DNA of 64,000 bases from Anisus vortex (Eukaryota > Mollusca > Gastropoda > Planorbidae). Both the position numbers and the translations under genes were made by a program. Positions 52,812 to 63,509 of the stretch are shown one piece after another. The stretch spans positions 56,796,358 through 56,860,357 of the forward strand of contig OX421494.1 of the NCBI GenBank assembly GCA_949126835.1, given 5' to 3'. The notes below the pieces were generated by a model. It saw nothing but the letters and a program-made list of their open reading frames with translations, was not told where the DNA came from and searched no databases. Numbering within the stretch: the first letter of the stretch is position 1; each line of letters opens with the position of its first letter.

Positions 52812-53125
52812 CTGATAATGAAACAGAACGGAATTATTATCAAAATGTAATGAATTTCAAGGGTCAATAAAATAAATATTGTACTTACATAACAAGGACA
52901 TATCTACAGAACATATAATAATGGAATGTTGTTAAAATAGAAGAAGGTTTTTAAATCGATGCGCATATATATTATAGATGTAAATTGATGCATTCAATAT
53001 GTATTGAAAAAGTGGTATTAGGCAGACTGCGATAAACAACAAAAAAATATGCGATTATAAACATTGTAATTGGAATATCCCCTTACAAGCCTGGTGTGAT
53101 ATAAAGATTAAAAGCTGTTTCCTAG

Positions 53126-53415
53126 CTAACTAAAATACTCAGCTATTTGCTGCCCAGCAGGGGCGTAATCTTGCTGGTTCGTGTAGACATTGCCCTGGTT
53201 GGCGCCCTGGGGCATCACCACCGTAGTCTGACTGCTGTTGGTGTAGGCGTGCTCCTGGGGCGGGATGACGTAGATGATGTGAGTTTGGGGGTTCTGGTAG
53301 GGCACTGACATGCCTTCCTGCACACTGTACCCGGGTGGAGGGTAATACTGCTGCTGTTGGTATTGTTGGTACTGGTTGGGTGGGTGATCCACGTACTGGG
53401 CGTAAGGATTCGGAC
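53126..53415 (-). CDS. Last exon, proline-rich gene, copy B
   Basis: After acceptor TTTTCCAG in phase 1. Encodes GPNPYAQYVDHPPNQ, a Q/Y-rich run, YYPPPGYSVQEG, then PQTHIIYVIPPQEHAY and ends QQIAEYFS. About 96 residues, low complexity, with no signal or membrane segment. The PPPGYS/IPP-HAY pattern is shared with copy A at 35 kb. The function is unknown to me. It ends about 310 bases before the first tentative Lifeguard exon on the same strand, so the two genes are tightly spaced head to tail, or the Pro-rich exon is an alternative terminus of one gene. Confidence 0.72.
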
Positions 53416-53644
53416 CTGGAAAATAGATCGATACTACAGTTGCGTAATAAACGGGTGTAATAAAGATATCAATGCTGTCCCCATGGGCCTCAAAGCAGGC
53501 GAAACGTATTAACCGCCGATACGTTCCCATTAAGAGTTCTCCGGTAGGCTAACGAATGCGGGGACATCTGCTGTCGCGAGTACGAAATCTCATTTCACCG
53601 GCGAGAGCGACCGAGACTCGGTGGGGGGGAAAAAATGTGCGTAA

Positions 53645-53757
53645 CTACAAAAGGGACACCCTTCAGAACGGGGAAAAGAATCCTAGCCTGCACCAGGATT
53701 CGAACCCAAGACCTTCGGTATGCCAGTCGAACGCTTTGCCACATGACCACAGTAGGG
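53645..53757 (-). repeat. SINE head fragment, copy 4
   Basis: Minus-strand tRNA-like head: CACCAGGATTCGAACCCAAG, CCTTCGGTATGCC and AGAATCCTAGCCTG match the SINE at 51.9 kb. The 3' half is missing or replaced. Confidence 0.7.
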
Positions 53758-53955
53758 TCTATAAAAATGTTTCACGAAGTTATGTTATTATTTATTGATT
53801 ATGAATACTAAACACACACAGCATCTAAGCCATGATTTTTAAGGGGGGTGGGGTGTACCTTTCCTTGACAAACATCTAATAAATTTTTCGTAAATTTACA
53901 GCTTTAATTTTTTTAAATTGTTCAAAATCCATAATTTGTTTGTCTTCGTACCCGC

Positions 53956-53957
53956 AC

Positions 53958-53988
<31 letters not shown>

Positions 53989-53998
53989 CACACACATA
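53956..53998. repeat. (CA)n microsatellite
   Basis: CA dinucleotide run with interruptions in the intron of proline-rich copy B. Confidence 0.9.
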
Positions 53999-54085
53999 CA
54001 TAGGGGCCTATATACACACAAGTACAAGTAGGCCTACTAGAAACAGAGGACTGATTAAAGTTTCATTTTATAGCTTTTTTTTTAC

Positions 54086-54477
54086 CTTCATGTGGTATAA
54101 TTGGCGGCTTATCAGCGCTGGAATTCTTATTTTCCAGCACATTGTCGCCACACACGAGTGTATCATTCTCCTGGAAAGGCTTTGCACGACCATCAATAGT
54201 CACGGCTGACTCAGCTATACTTGCGGGATCTCCCGCGGAACCCGTCACTGCTGGTTCTTCCACCGCTTGGGAGTCCTTCGCGGAGTTGATGCAGCAGGGC
54301 TGTCTGCTTCGTGCCGCTGTAGGGCCGATCTCGTCAGCCCCGTCTGTTGTTGCCGGAAGTGCGCTGACTCTGCTGGTGTGTTTGCGTACGGTGGGCTCAA
54401 CGTCGGAATAACAGCCATTGCAGATTCTTTTATCGGGCCTCAGTAGTGACAGCAAAGTTAACATTTCTTCACGATGC
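54086..54477 (-). CDS. Penultimate exon, proline-rich gene, copy B
   Basis: 392 nt, acceptor AACTTTTTTCAG, donor GTAAAA, phase 1 in and out. It opens HREEMLTLLSLLRPDKRICN then GCYSDVEP, followed by a variable Ala/Ser/Thr-rich stretch and NDTLVCGDNVLENKNSSADK. The Cys pair in ICNGCYSD is conserved in copy A (36197-36549). Unlike A, the frame is open through the whole exon, so copy B is the likely functional gene. Upstream exons lie beyond 54.5 kb and were not identified. Family unrecognised. Confidence 0.72.
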
Positions 54478-54779
54478 CTGAAAAAAGTTTAAACTAAGAC
54501 ATATTTGGCTTATCTAAGTTCCACTTTTTGGTGGAATAGATAAAATATTAGTTTTTACATGGTCTAACATATATAGGCTTTATAATCCAGATTAGCGCTA
54601 CAATATGTTTATTACTAGTAACAATCCATATGCATGTTCCAGGGCCGTAAACAATGAAGAAAAAAGCTAAATACCGAAAGAAACGTTCTTAATGCAGTTT
54701 TTATTTTTCTGTAATAATGTTTTTTTCCCCTCTTTTAACAAAGCACATTGTAATAATTTGTTTCTCCTTCATTTTGACG

Positions 54780-54990
54780 GGTATAACTCCTAGTATTATT
54801 CATAACTGACAAGAGTAACATCAACAGTTAAATTACTAAACCTAGAAACACTGGAGGACAGAAGGGCAAAGGAGTAAAGTAGTAATAATACATATGGCAT
54901 TAAATTCTAACTCAGAAAATTCAACACATTAACATCCTGTTGCAATGCTTAGATAAACATAAGGACAAAAACACTTGTATTATTTTATAT
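54780..54990 (+). pseudogene. LINE 3' fragment, copy 2a
   Basis: Shares AAACCTAGAAACACTGGAGG and CTTAGATAAACATAAGGACA with 34.25-34.43 kb. Truncated on both sides. Confidence 0.65.
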
Positions 54991-55184
54991 GCAAAAACAT
55001 ATATATGTCTGCGTCTAGTCTTACAGTGTATCACCGTGTGAGTCCGAAAATAACCAATAGAAGTTATTTTTAGATTTATATCACCCACCATTTAGTCCCT
55101 TTCCTTTGGCACCGTCTTCTAGAAAATACCCCCCCCCCGCCCCCCCCCCCCCCCCCCAAGGTTTTCTTTCCCAGGTAGCGTCTT

Positions 55185-55545
55185 ATCGTTTCTGTAGAGG
55201 GCGGAGCCAGAAACTCCTGGCAGACTAGCAATCTTATTGTTTCTGTAGATGGCGGAGCCAGAAACTCCTGGCAGACTAGCAATCTTATTATTTCTGTAGA
55301 GGGCGGAGCCAGAAACTCCTGGCAGACTAGCAATCTTATTGTTTCTGTAGAGGGCGGAGCCAGAAACTCCTGGCAGACTAGCAATCTTATTGTTTCTGTA
55401 GAGGGCGGAGCCAGAAACTCCTGGCAGACTAGCAATCTTATTGTTTCTGTAGAGGGCGGAGCCAGAAACTCCTGGCAGACTAGCAATCTTATTGTTTCTG
55501 TAGAGGGCGGAGCCAGAAACTCCTGGCAGACTAGCAATCTTATTG
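55185..55545. repeat. 51-bp minisatellite, 7 copies
   Basis: Unit TTTCTGTAGAGGGCGGAGCC, AGAAACTCCTGGCAGACTAG, CAATCTTATTG. The 186- and 143-codon minus-strand frames are by-products of 51 being divisible by three. A C-run of about 28 precedes it (55129-55157, one interruption). Confidence 0.96.
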
Positions 55546-55674
55546 TACAAGTAGCTAGACCTAGGTTGCCATCGAAATCAATGGAATATGGGTGTCCTGA
55601 GTGATAAATCCGCATCCAAAAGTTACATAATAGCAATTCAATATGCGTATGTTTTTATATATAATATAAAACAT

Positions 55675-55925
55675 TGCAATGCTCAGATAAACATAAGGAC
55701 AAAAACACTTTCCTTATCCCTTATGCGATAACAAATGATAAGTACTCTTTCTTCCCGAGTGGCATTCGGGCATGGAACTCGTTGCCTGAACAAACCAGGA
55801 AAACCAGTAACTTAACATGATTTAAAACATTAATAAAGATGCAAGACTAGGCTCGGACCACGGATGAGCGTAGGGCGCAATAATCTTCTTTATAGAAGGA
55901 GCGCCTGTAATATATAAGATAATAT
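55675..55925 (+). pseudogene. LINE tail, copy 2b
   Basis: GCTCAGATAAACATAAGGAC, GTTGCCTGAACAAACCAGG, AAACCAGTAACTTAAC and GGATGAGCGTAGGGCGCAAT match the tail after 34.4 kb. A WNSLPEQT-like coding trace is the usual end of these LINE products. Confidence 0.7.
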
Positions 55926-55999
55926 AAAGTTAAAAGTCAAAACTTTTAAACAAAAACAATTTACCTACTGATATAATGATACTATTTATATCCACTAAA

Positions 56000-57278
56000 C
56001 TCTAGCTGTTCCAAATAATCTAGACCGTTCAATCTAGACCGTTCAACATATAGATCTAGATGTTCCAAATAATCTAGACCGTTCAATCTAGACTGTTCAA
56101 CATATAGATCTAGATGTTCCAAATTATCTAGACCGTTCAATCTAGACCGTTCAACATATAGATCTAGATGTTCCAAATAATCTAGACCGTTCAATCTAGA
56201 CTGTTCAACATATAGATCTAGATGTTCCAAATAATCTAGACCGTTCAATCTAGACCGTTCAACATATAGATCTAGATGTTCCAAATAATCTAGACCGTTC
56301 AATCTAGACCGTTCAACATATAGATCTAGATGTTCCAAATAATCTAGACCGTTCAATCTAGACCGTTCAACATATAGATCTAGATGTTCCAAATAATCTA
56401 GACCGTTCAATCTAGACCGTTCAACATATAGATCTAGATGTTCCAAATTATCTAGACTGTTCAACATATAGATCTAGATGTTCCAAATAATCTAGACCGT
56501 TCAATCTAGACCGTTCAACATATAGATCTAGATGTTCCAAATAATCTAGACCGTTCAATCTAGACCGTTCAACATATAGATCTAGATGTTCCAAATAATC
56601 TAGACCGTTCAATCTAGACCGTTCAACATATAGATCTAGATGTTCCAAATAATCTAGACTGTTCAACATATAGATCTAGATGTTCCAAATAATCTAGACC
56701 GTTCAATCTAGACCGTTCAACATATAGATCTAGATGTTCCAAATTATCTAGACTGTTCAACATATAGATCTAGATGTTCCAAATAATCTAGACCGTTCAA
56801 TCTAGACCGTTCAACATATAGATCTAGATGTTTAAAATAATCTAGACCGTTCAATCTAGACTGTTCAACATATAGATCTAGATGTTCCAAATAATCTAGA
56901 CCGTTCAATCTAGACCGTTTAACATATAGATCTAGATGTTCCAAATTATCTAGGCTGTTCAACATATAGATCTAGATGTTCCAAATAATCTAGACCGTTC
57001 AATCTAGACCGTTCAACATATAGATCTAGATGTTCCAAATAATCTAGACCGTTCAATCTAGACTGTTCAACATATAGATCTAGATGTTCCAAAAAATCTA
57101 GACCGTTCAATCTAGACTGTTCAACATATAGATCTAGATGTTCCAAATAATCTAGACCGTTCAATCTAGACTGTTCAACATATAGATCTAGATGTTCCAA
57201 ATAATCTAGACCGTTCAATCTAGACTGTTCAACATATAGATCTAGATGTTCCAAATAATCTAGACCGTTCAACATATA
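56000..57278. repeat. 54-bp satellite rich in AGATCT and TCTAGA, about 24 copies
   Basis: Unit CATATAGATCTAGATGTTCC, AAATAATCTAGACCGTTCAA, TCTAGACCGTT, with T/C variation (ACCG or ACTG). Several units lack the 18-bp TCTAGACCGTTCAA submodule, giving shorter spacings at about 56455, 56660, 56750, 56955 and 57260. Frames of 73-161 codons are by-products. Confidence 0.96.
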
Positions 57279-57689
57279 GATCTACATTTGATTATCATCT
57301 GACAAAGATGTGCTATACAAAAGCCTTTTGTTGTTTGTTTTTATGTTGTAGCGACACAATCTTCTTGATGTTTCTTCCCAACGAAATATATATTTCCGTT
57401 TTGTTCAGTGACAGTGTTGAATTGTTCAAGTAATGGTTGGTGCGCACAGGTGTCTTATCTTCTTCCATCACAAGGAAGTGAAGATCTTTTGAAATGGATT
57501 TACTGGAAATAAATGTTTAGAAAATAAGCGAGATAGCAAGCACCGTATAGGTCTCAGGATAAACACGATATACGAAGTGTCGCATTAGACCAAATGTCGG
57601 TAGACCAAGTGTCGTTATACGAGTTGTCATGGTAGACGTAATATCGGTAGACCCACTTTCTGTAGACAAAGTGTCGTAGACGAAAAGTC

Positions 57690-57831
57690 TGTAGACGATT
57701 CAATCTCAATATCCGGCCCGAAAGTATGGAATCAACTTCCAATCGAACTCTGACGAACAAGTTCTAACGTCACTTTTAAAAAGAACTTGAAAACATATTT
57801 TTATTTTAATATTTACTTTCGTTGAACAATT
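57690..57831 (+). pseudogene. LINE tail of a second family
   Basis: SGPKVWNQLPIEL-like coding followed by TFKKNLKTYFY matches the usual C-terminal ending of non-LTR elements (VWN-LP). The 57550-57690 stretch upstream has TAGACnnnnTGTCG repeats. Heavily truncated. Confidence 0.6.
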
Positions 57832-58011
57832 TTAACCCTTCCCGTACCGACCTACTTCGATCTATGCTGCCTTCAGTTCCGCTATATACGCGCCCGGGAC
57901 TGTAAGGGTTTAGACCCTACTGTTTATATTATTAACCCTTACAGTCCCGGGCGCGTATATAGCGGGACTGAAGATATTCATGGGAAAGTAGGTCGGTACG
58001 GGAAGGGTTAA
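57832..58011. mobile_element. piggyBac-type palindromic MITE
   Basis: Bounded by TTAA at 57832-57835 and 58008-58011. The termini are TTAACCCTTCCCGTACCGAC and its complement. Inside is a second palindrome, CAGTCCCGGGCGCGTATATA, around a short loop. TTAA duplication with CCCT ends is characteristic of piggyBac. No coding content. Confidence 0.88.
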
Positions 58012-58216
58012 TTAGATTTATATCCTTTTTAACCTAGAGTCTAGAGAATTCTATCCATGTTCTTGCATGTTTGTTGCTCAATGTTAAATTCCCTCTGAGC
58101 TTACTTTATGTTTGTTGGCAGAGCTATTACTGTCCAACTATTACTGCCTGCAAGCGAAGAAGCAAATGTCAAAGGTCGTGCAGTAAAAAAATCTAAATTC
58201 GAAAAAAACAAAACAT

Positions 58217-58288
58217 TTCCCACGCCGGGAATCGAACCCGGGCCGTCTGGGTGAAAGCCAGAAATCCTAACCACTAGACCACATGGGA
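58217..58288 (-). tRNA. tRNA-Glu (TTC), second copy
   Basis: 72 nt, differing from 39463-39534 at one acceptor-stem base (T-G wobble at position 6). Anticodon TTC, T-arm GGGTTCGATTCCC, discriminator A. A few flanking bases (AAACATTT side) also match. Confidence 0.95.
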
Positions 58289-58950
58289 TCTTGCATTCTG
58301 TTAGGATTGCTTTTGCCATAAGCATAGTCTAATCTGTTTCGACTTTTTTTTAAAAAAAGACACCTTTTAAATAAAAGCATGAAAATGATTATAAAAAAAA
58401 CTTGTTAACGTTAAATTTTGTTTTTTAAACTTATAGATATCTACTAAGAAAAAATGTATAAATTGAGTCACAAGAAAGCTTGATTTTTTTTTTAAATCTG
58501 AATTTAAGTAGGTCAGTAACTTCACGTGGCTTTTATTGACGTGACCAATCAAATGAAAGGAAAGAAGAAAACCGCATTTTATTGAATAAGTAACTGAGTT
58601 CACTTCTTTCTGTAAATTGTCAACGATATAAATACTGAATGTAGGCCTATACTGGTTGTTATGATGTCCTTGTAGGCCTATACCATAAACTTATGATGTA
58701 ATAAAGACAAACTTAGATAAATTAACACAAAGATTTCAAAATGTCAAAATTCTAATAGCTCTATAAATTTTATTATAATATGGAGAGCACGACGCAGACT
58801 TGGTAGGCAAGATAGAGTCACGCGGACAAGAAGATAAATAAATAGATAAATAGATGGTTAGAAAAATCGATAAACAGACCACAGATATATGACTAGATAT
58901 ACGGATGGACAGATAGACTTACGTATATAAAGATATTTAGAAAGATGTAT
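58289..58950. other. No gene recognised
   Basis: AT-rich sequence; short GATA-type runs begin near 58840. Confidence 0.5.
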
Positions 58951-58952
58951 AG

Positions 58953-59196
58953 ATTTACGGAGGTACAGGTTGATAAATACATGGATGGAGAGATTTACGG
59001 AGGTACAGGTTGATAAATACATGGATGGAGAGATTTACGGAGGTACAGGTTGATAGATACATGGATGGAGAGATTTACGGAGGTACAGGTTGATAGATAC
59101 ATGGATGGAGAGATTTACGGAGGTACAGGTTGATAGATACATGGATGGAGAGATTTACGGAGGTACAGGTTGATAGATACATGGATGGAGAGATTT
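58953..59196. repeat. 40-bp minisatellite, 6 copies
   Basis: Unit TTTACGGAGGTACAGGTTGA plus TAGATACATGGATGGAGAGA, highly uniform. Confidence 0.95.
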
Positions 59197-59743
59197 ACAG
59201 GCAGATAGACACAGAGATAAACTGATAGATGTGGCAGCATTAGTGACTGTGTAACTCTGAGATTGTAAATAACTGTGTAATTATGTACTGACTGAAACAC
59301 AATGGGACTGTGTTATTGTAATGTGTAGACTGAGCTTATTTACCTGATAGCCCTGTGTTGTTATAATATTGACTGACTGGACACTGTGAGTTGTATTCAT
59401 GAATGACTTAATTGAGTATAACAAATACTGAGTGTAAAAAGAAAGTATAAAAAGATTGTAGAATAAAAGGTTAGTTGTTACACAGGCGAGCCAGTTGGCA
59501 GTTTGTTTACATTAACAGATAAATCTATGAATAGATAAATAAATGTAAAGCTTTAAGGTGGGGAGGTGTATAGATGGATAGATTTACGAATAGATGGATA
59601 GATCGATAGATACATAAATAGATGATTAAATGAATAAATTATGGTTAGATCGAAAGATCGAAGAATAGATAGCTAGAAGATAAATAGATAGCCTAGATAG
59701 ATAGGGAGCCATGAATTGGGCGTGTGCGCGTATAAATAAATAT

Positions 59744-59752
59744 ATATATAGC

Positions 59753-59799
<47 letters not shown>
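59744..59799. repeat. (GA)n microsatellite
   Basis: GA run with interruptions, next to GATA-type repeats at 59570-59700. 59800-60740 has no recognised gene apart from a LINE-tail scrap at 60240-60290. Confidence 0.9.
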
Positions 59800-59800
<1 letters not shown>

Positions 59801-60748
59801 CGTAAAGAGGTCAAATCAGAAACTAACACTTCGCAGTCAAGACATTTATATAGGTCAGGCTATGTGCCGCTTTCTTCCCCCCACACCATCCCCCCACCCC
59901 CTACAATCACCTCCTCCCCCACCCAGGACTGAAGCAATATCGATGTGTTTGAAGATAGAACTTGAAACACCATCTGTTACCTGATTGGCAAATGAAAAAG
60001 AACGATTCAATCCTGTTTCCCCCTCCCCTGCACCCACACATCATTCCCCATCACCATTATTAACAACACCAACAACAACAAAAAGAGTTTAACTCATACA
60101 TTTCTAATGTCCCAGTTTGCATCCCAAAACACCAGAGGTCGGCTGGTCCTGCGTTTAGTTCACTGGACTGTCAACTTACAGGTCGCGAGTTCTATCCCTG
60201 CCGCCGACCGATCTCTGTAGCCCTGCAGGAGTTTTGGGCCTAGTGGACGTAATAATCTTCTATATAGAACGAACGTCTGTAAAACTTATAAGTCATTAAC
60301 AAAAGTAAATAGCAGCCATGATGGTGATGATGTTAAGAAACATTGTTATTTAACATGTCTATTATACACGCAAAATATAAGGAATTTGTTTGCATAAATC
60401 TTGATATTTAACTTTGATTCTAGCCATTAGTAGTCCGTCCACGAAGTAAACAAGATTTGAGGCTTCTATAGTTTTTCAAAAGCTCTTGTGAAACATTGCT
60501 CAGCCTGCCTTTTGCTTTACTTTTAGATAGTAAGTAATTCCATTGATTTTTAATGGTTTCAATTTTACCTTTGAATGTTAATTTTCAGCGCATGGTAGTG
60601 TTTATATATTTTTAACTCATATTGTTGAAATGATAATATTTAAAAATAAAACCTTCATAAGCCTATAGTAATACGGCTGCCATTTGTCACCACTAGACAA
60701 AGTAAACAAACAGCACGTGCTTTTTTTCACGCGAATGCAAATGCTCAA

Positions 60749-60836
60749 TAGATCTAGATTTACACATAGATCTAGATTTACACATAGATCTAGATTTACA
60801 CATAGATGTAGATTTACACATAGATCTAGATTTACA
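60749..60836. repeat. 18-bp minisatellite, 5 copies
   Basis: Unit GATCTAGATTTACACATA. The minus-strand frame with CVNLDL repeats is a by-product. Confidence 0.95.
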
Positions 60837-60839
60837 CAA

Positions 60840-61860
60840 TCGGGAAAACACACAACTAGTACAGTGGAAAGAAATGAACTAAAACAGACAATGGTATTCA
60901 TAGTTGGCACCAATTAGCTTGGAAGATAAGGAAAAATGTCTACACAGTTAAAAAAAATATGTGTTTATAGATTCGTACAAGCCTTAATTATAATGTAGGC
61001 CTAAAGTTTTTAAGCATACAAACAAACAAACAAATGCGAATGCAGTTAGACATAGAAAAGGGGATTGGGGCGGGGGGGGGGGGGGGAGGGGGTAGGATTG
61101 GTGACTTCCATACTCACCTCATTTTTGTTCCTTTACTGTAATATTCCTATATTTTAAAATGTCTTTTAATTTTGTACCTACCCCACTGAGCTATAAAAAG
61201 AATGGATTAAGCACGGAAGTAACATCCTTAAAGAAAGTTATATTATAAGCTTATTATTAATTAGAAGTCAGAAGCTTGACAGCAACAATTTAAATGCATA
61301 TTGTGTAAAATGGCAGCAACATAGTGTCCGTTCCGATCTATTTATAGATCAGTGGCGCAGTAAGTTCTTAGACACAATTTTATATTGATAAGCGCGTGGG
61401 AAATTTTTAGATTTTCCTGTCTTTACTTTGCTCAAATTAATTTATTAAGAAGGCGCAATCCATTCTTTTTATAGATCAGTGACCTACCCTCCCCCCTGCA
61501 TTATGTTTAGCGCAAGGATATAAATAGTTTTATTCCATACAGAGGTAGCCTATTCCAATCTGGACAGTGTGCGCTGCCAATACAGATGAAATTTACACAT
61601 GAAATATATCATTTTGATTTTAAAATGTAACGGTTAAATATTGGTTTGAGATGTGTAATTTCATTTTAATGAATTAATTGCTCAACAAAACGTGGATTTT
61701 TTTAATTTGTAGGTATACGGGTTTTTGGTTTAATGTTCTTTTGTTTTGCGATAGGAAAAAAAGGGGAGTTTTGGTTTGTGTGTGTGCGTGCATGTGTGCT
61801 TGTAAGTTAAATACGTTTTCCACAAAGTCCCACATAAAGCCTTTATTTTTGTCTTGAAAG
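60840..61860. other. No gene recognised
   Basis: AT-rich, with a poly(G) run at about 61069-61085. Confidence 0.45.
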
Positions 61861-61864
61861 TCAA

Positions 61865-62056
61865 GTTTGATAACTGTCTACACTACAAGTTTGATAACTG
61901 TCTACACTACAAGTTTGATAACTGTCTACACTACAAGTTTGATAACTGTCTACACTACAAGTTTGATAACTGTCTACACTACAAGTTTGATAACTGTCTA
62001 CACTACAAGTTTGATAACTGTCTACACTACAAGTTTGATAACTGTCTACACTACAA
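61865..62056. repeat. 24-bp minisatellite, 8 identical copies
   Basis: Unit GTTTGATAACTGTCTACACT plus ACAA, with no visible differences between copies, ending directly at the SINE below. Confidence 0.96.
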
Positions 62057-62076
62057 GCTGGTGAAACAAGTATCTC

Positions 62077-62232
62077 GTCGGACCCAATTGATCCATAGGG
62101 CCGGTGAAGCAGCGTTCACCAGTTTCTGTGGCCATGGCATAATAGGATGATTGTGTGGCCAGCACAATGCCCAGCCGCCTTTTACTTTGCGCCAACTAAA
62201 GTCGGGTACCCGTCAGAGCTGGGTAGAGTCAG
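62077..62232 (-). repeat. tRNA-derived SINE, copy 5 (3' part)
   Basis: CGTCGGACCCAATTGATCC, GGCCGGTGAAGCAGCG, TGTGTGGCCAGCACAATGC. The tRNA-like head is replaced by a LINE tail at about 62240. Confidence 0.82.
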
Positions 62233-62239
62233 GGACAAC

Positions 62240-62590
62240 GTTCAACGTTACAGACGCTCCTTCTACAAAGTAGATTATTGCGTCCTACGCTTATCCGCGG
62301 TTTGAGTTTTATCTTGAATTTTGATTAGTGGTTTAAATAATGTTAAGTTACTGATTTTAATGGTTTCCACGCACGAATGCCACTTTGGGAAGAAAGAGAA
62401 CTTACGTGCATTTGTTCCTGCATGTGGAATATATAAAAAAAAGTGTTTTTATCCTTATGTTTATATTATAATCATTGTAATAGATTGTTTTTTTTTATTT
62501 CTAAGGTAGAATGCCTTATGTATTATTACTACTTTACGCTTTGCCCACCTGTCCTCTAGTGTTTCTAGGTTTAGGGATTTAGCTATTAAA
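62240..62590 (-). pseudogene. LINE 3' end, copy 3
   Basis: Complement contains GGATAAGCGTAGGACGCAAT, ATTCGTGCGTGG and ACTAGAGGACAGGTGGGCAA, matching the order in the copies at 34 and 55 kb. Truncated and non-functional. Confidence 0.68.
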
Positions 62591-63127
62591 TAACGCTTCA
62601 CATTTAAAATAACAACAAACAGATTTCACAATATTTCTTTGCGAATTAAAAAAAAAACGTTCACAATATATATCGATTTTTTTTTGTATTTAAATCTAGA
62701 TCTAATCCTTTGTCATAAAATTGGCTTGCGGGTTTGATCCAATCGCTGTGTTTGTTATTTTTAACTTTCCACACGGCTTGTGTGATGTGTGCGTATATTA
62801 TGTGTGTGTGTGTTTTAACAAAGGTAGTTACTTCCCTTGTGTGAGGGGGAGGGGGGTGACCGCCATAACAGACTTGAGGATCGCCTGCCCCTTGTGTCTG
62901 CACGATCTATGATGTCACACATACAGGAGCTCGAAGCGAGGACAACGCTACCATCTGGACTGGCTCAGTCTTTCGCTAGTGCGGCCGACTAGATAGCTTG
63001 TCCTACGGTGAAGGGGCTGAAGTATCTTACCACACTTCGACTTGCCCTACTTCAGTCGGATTATTTCTTTGAACCCAAATGGAGTAATTGACGATGGAGG
63101 ACTAAAAGGGATAAAAAAACACGTCAC

Positions 63128-63292
63128 ATGCGCCCTACCATGATACGACTGCGCAGGGATGGGGAGAATCGGATTAACTTCGGCGCCCCGGCCAGGAAGT
63201 GGAATCCGGGTGGCGTAAGCTTTGACAGCGTGCACCCCAGGGAGCAACCGGCGCCAGTGGCGACGGATGAAGGACTATTCGCCTACATAAGC
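63128..63292 (+). CDS. Possible first exon of an unknown gene
   Basis: A GC-rich island in AT-rich surroundings. From ATG at 63128 (or 63140) 55 codons run open to a strong donor GTGAGT at 63293: RINFGAPARKWNPGGVSFDS is a central stretch. No signal peptide. I do not recognise the family. The upstream 62900-63120 is also GC-richer and could be its promoter and 5' UTR. Opposite-strand frames exist, so coding strand is judged only from the donor and composition. Confidence 0.4.
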
Positions 63293-63509
63293 CGTGAGTA
63301 TATATATATATATATTTATTTATTATAATCTTGTTCGATACCCTTTACAATAGAAGAGGCGAAGCGGGGCTTGTGGGGGGGGGGGGGGGGTCTGACTTTT
63401 TCCAGCGTCTGCAAGTTTTCAAGGAACAAATTGACTCTCATACCCGCCATTTCATTGTTACTGTAAATATTCTGCCCATTCCAGGAAATGATATCCATCA
63501 ATATATCAA

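Noticed and set aside
55076..55636. 186- and 143-codon minus-strand frames
   Set aside because: They are translations of a 51-bp tandem repeat and a poly(C) run; two frames are equally open, with no splice or start context.
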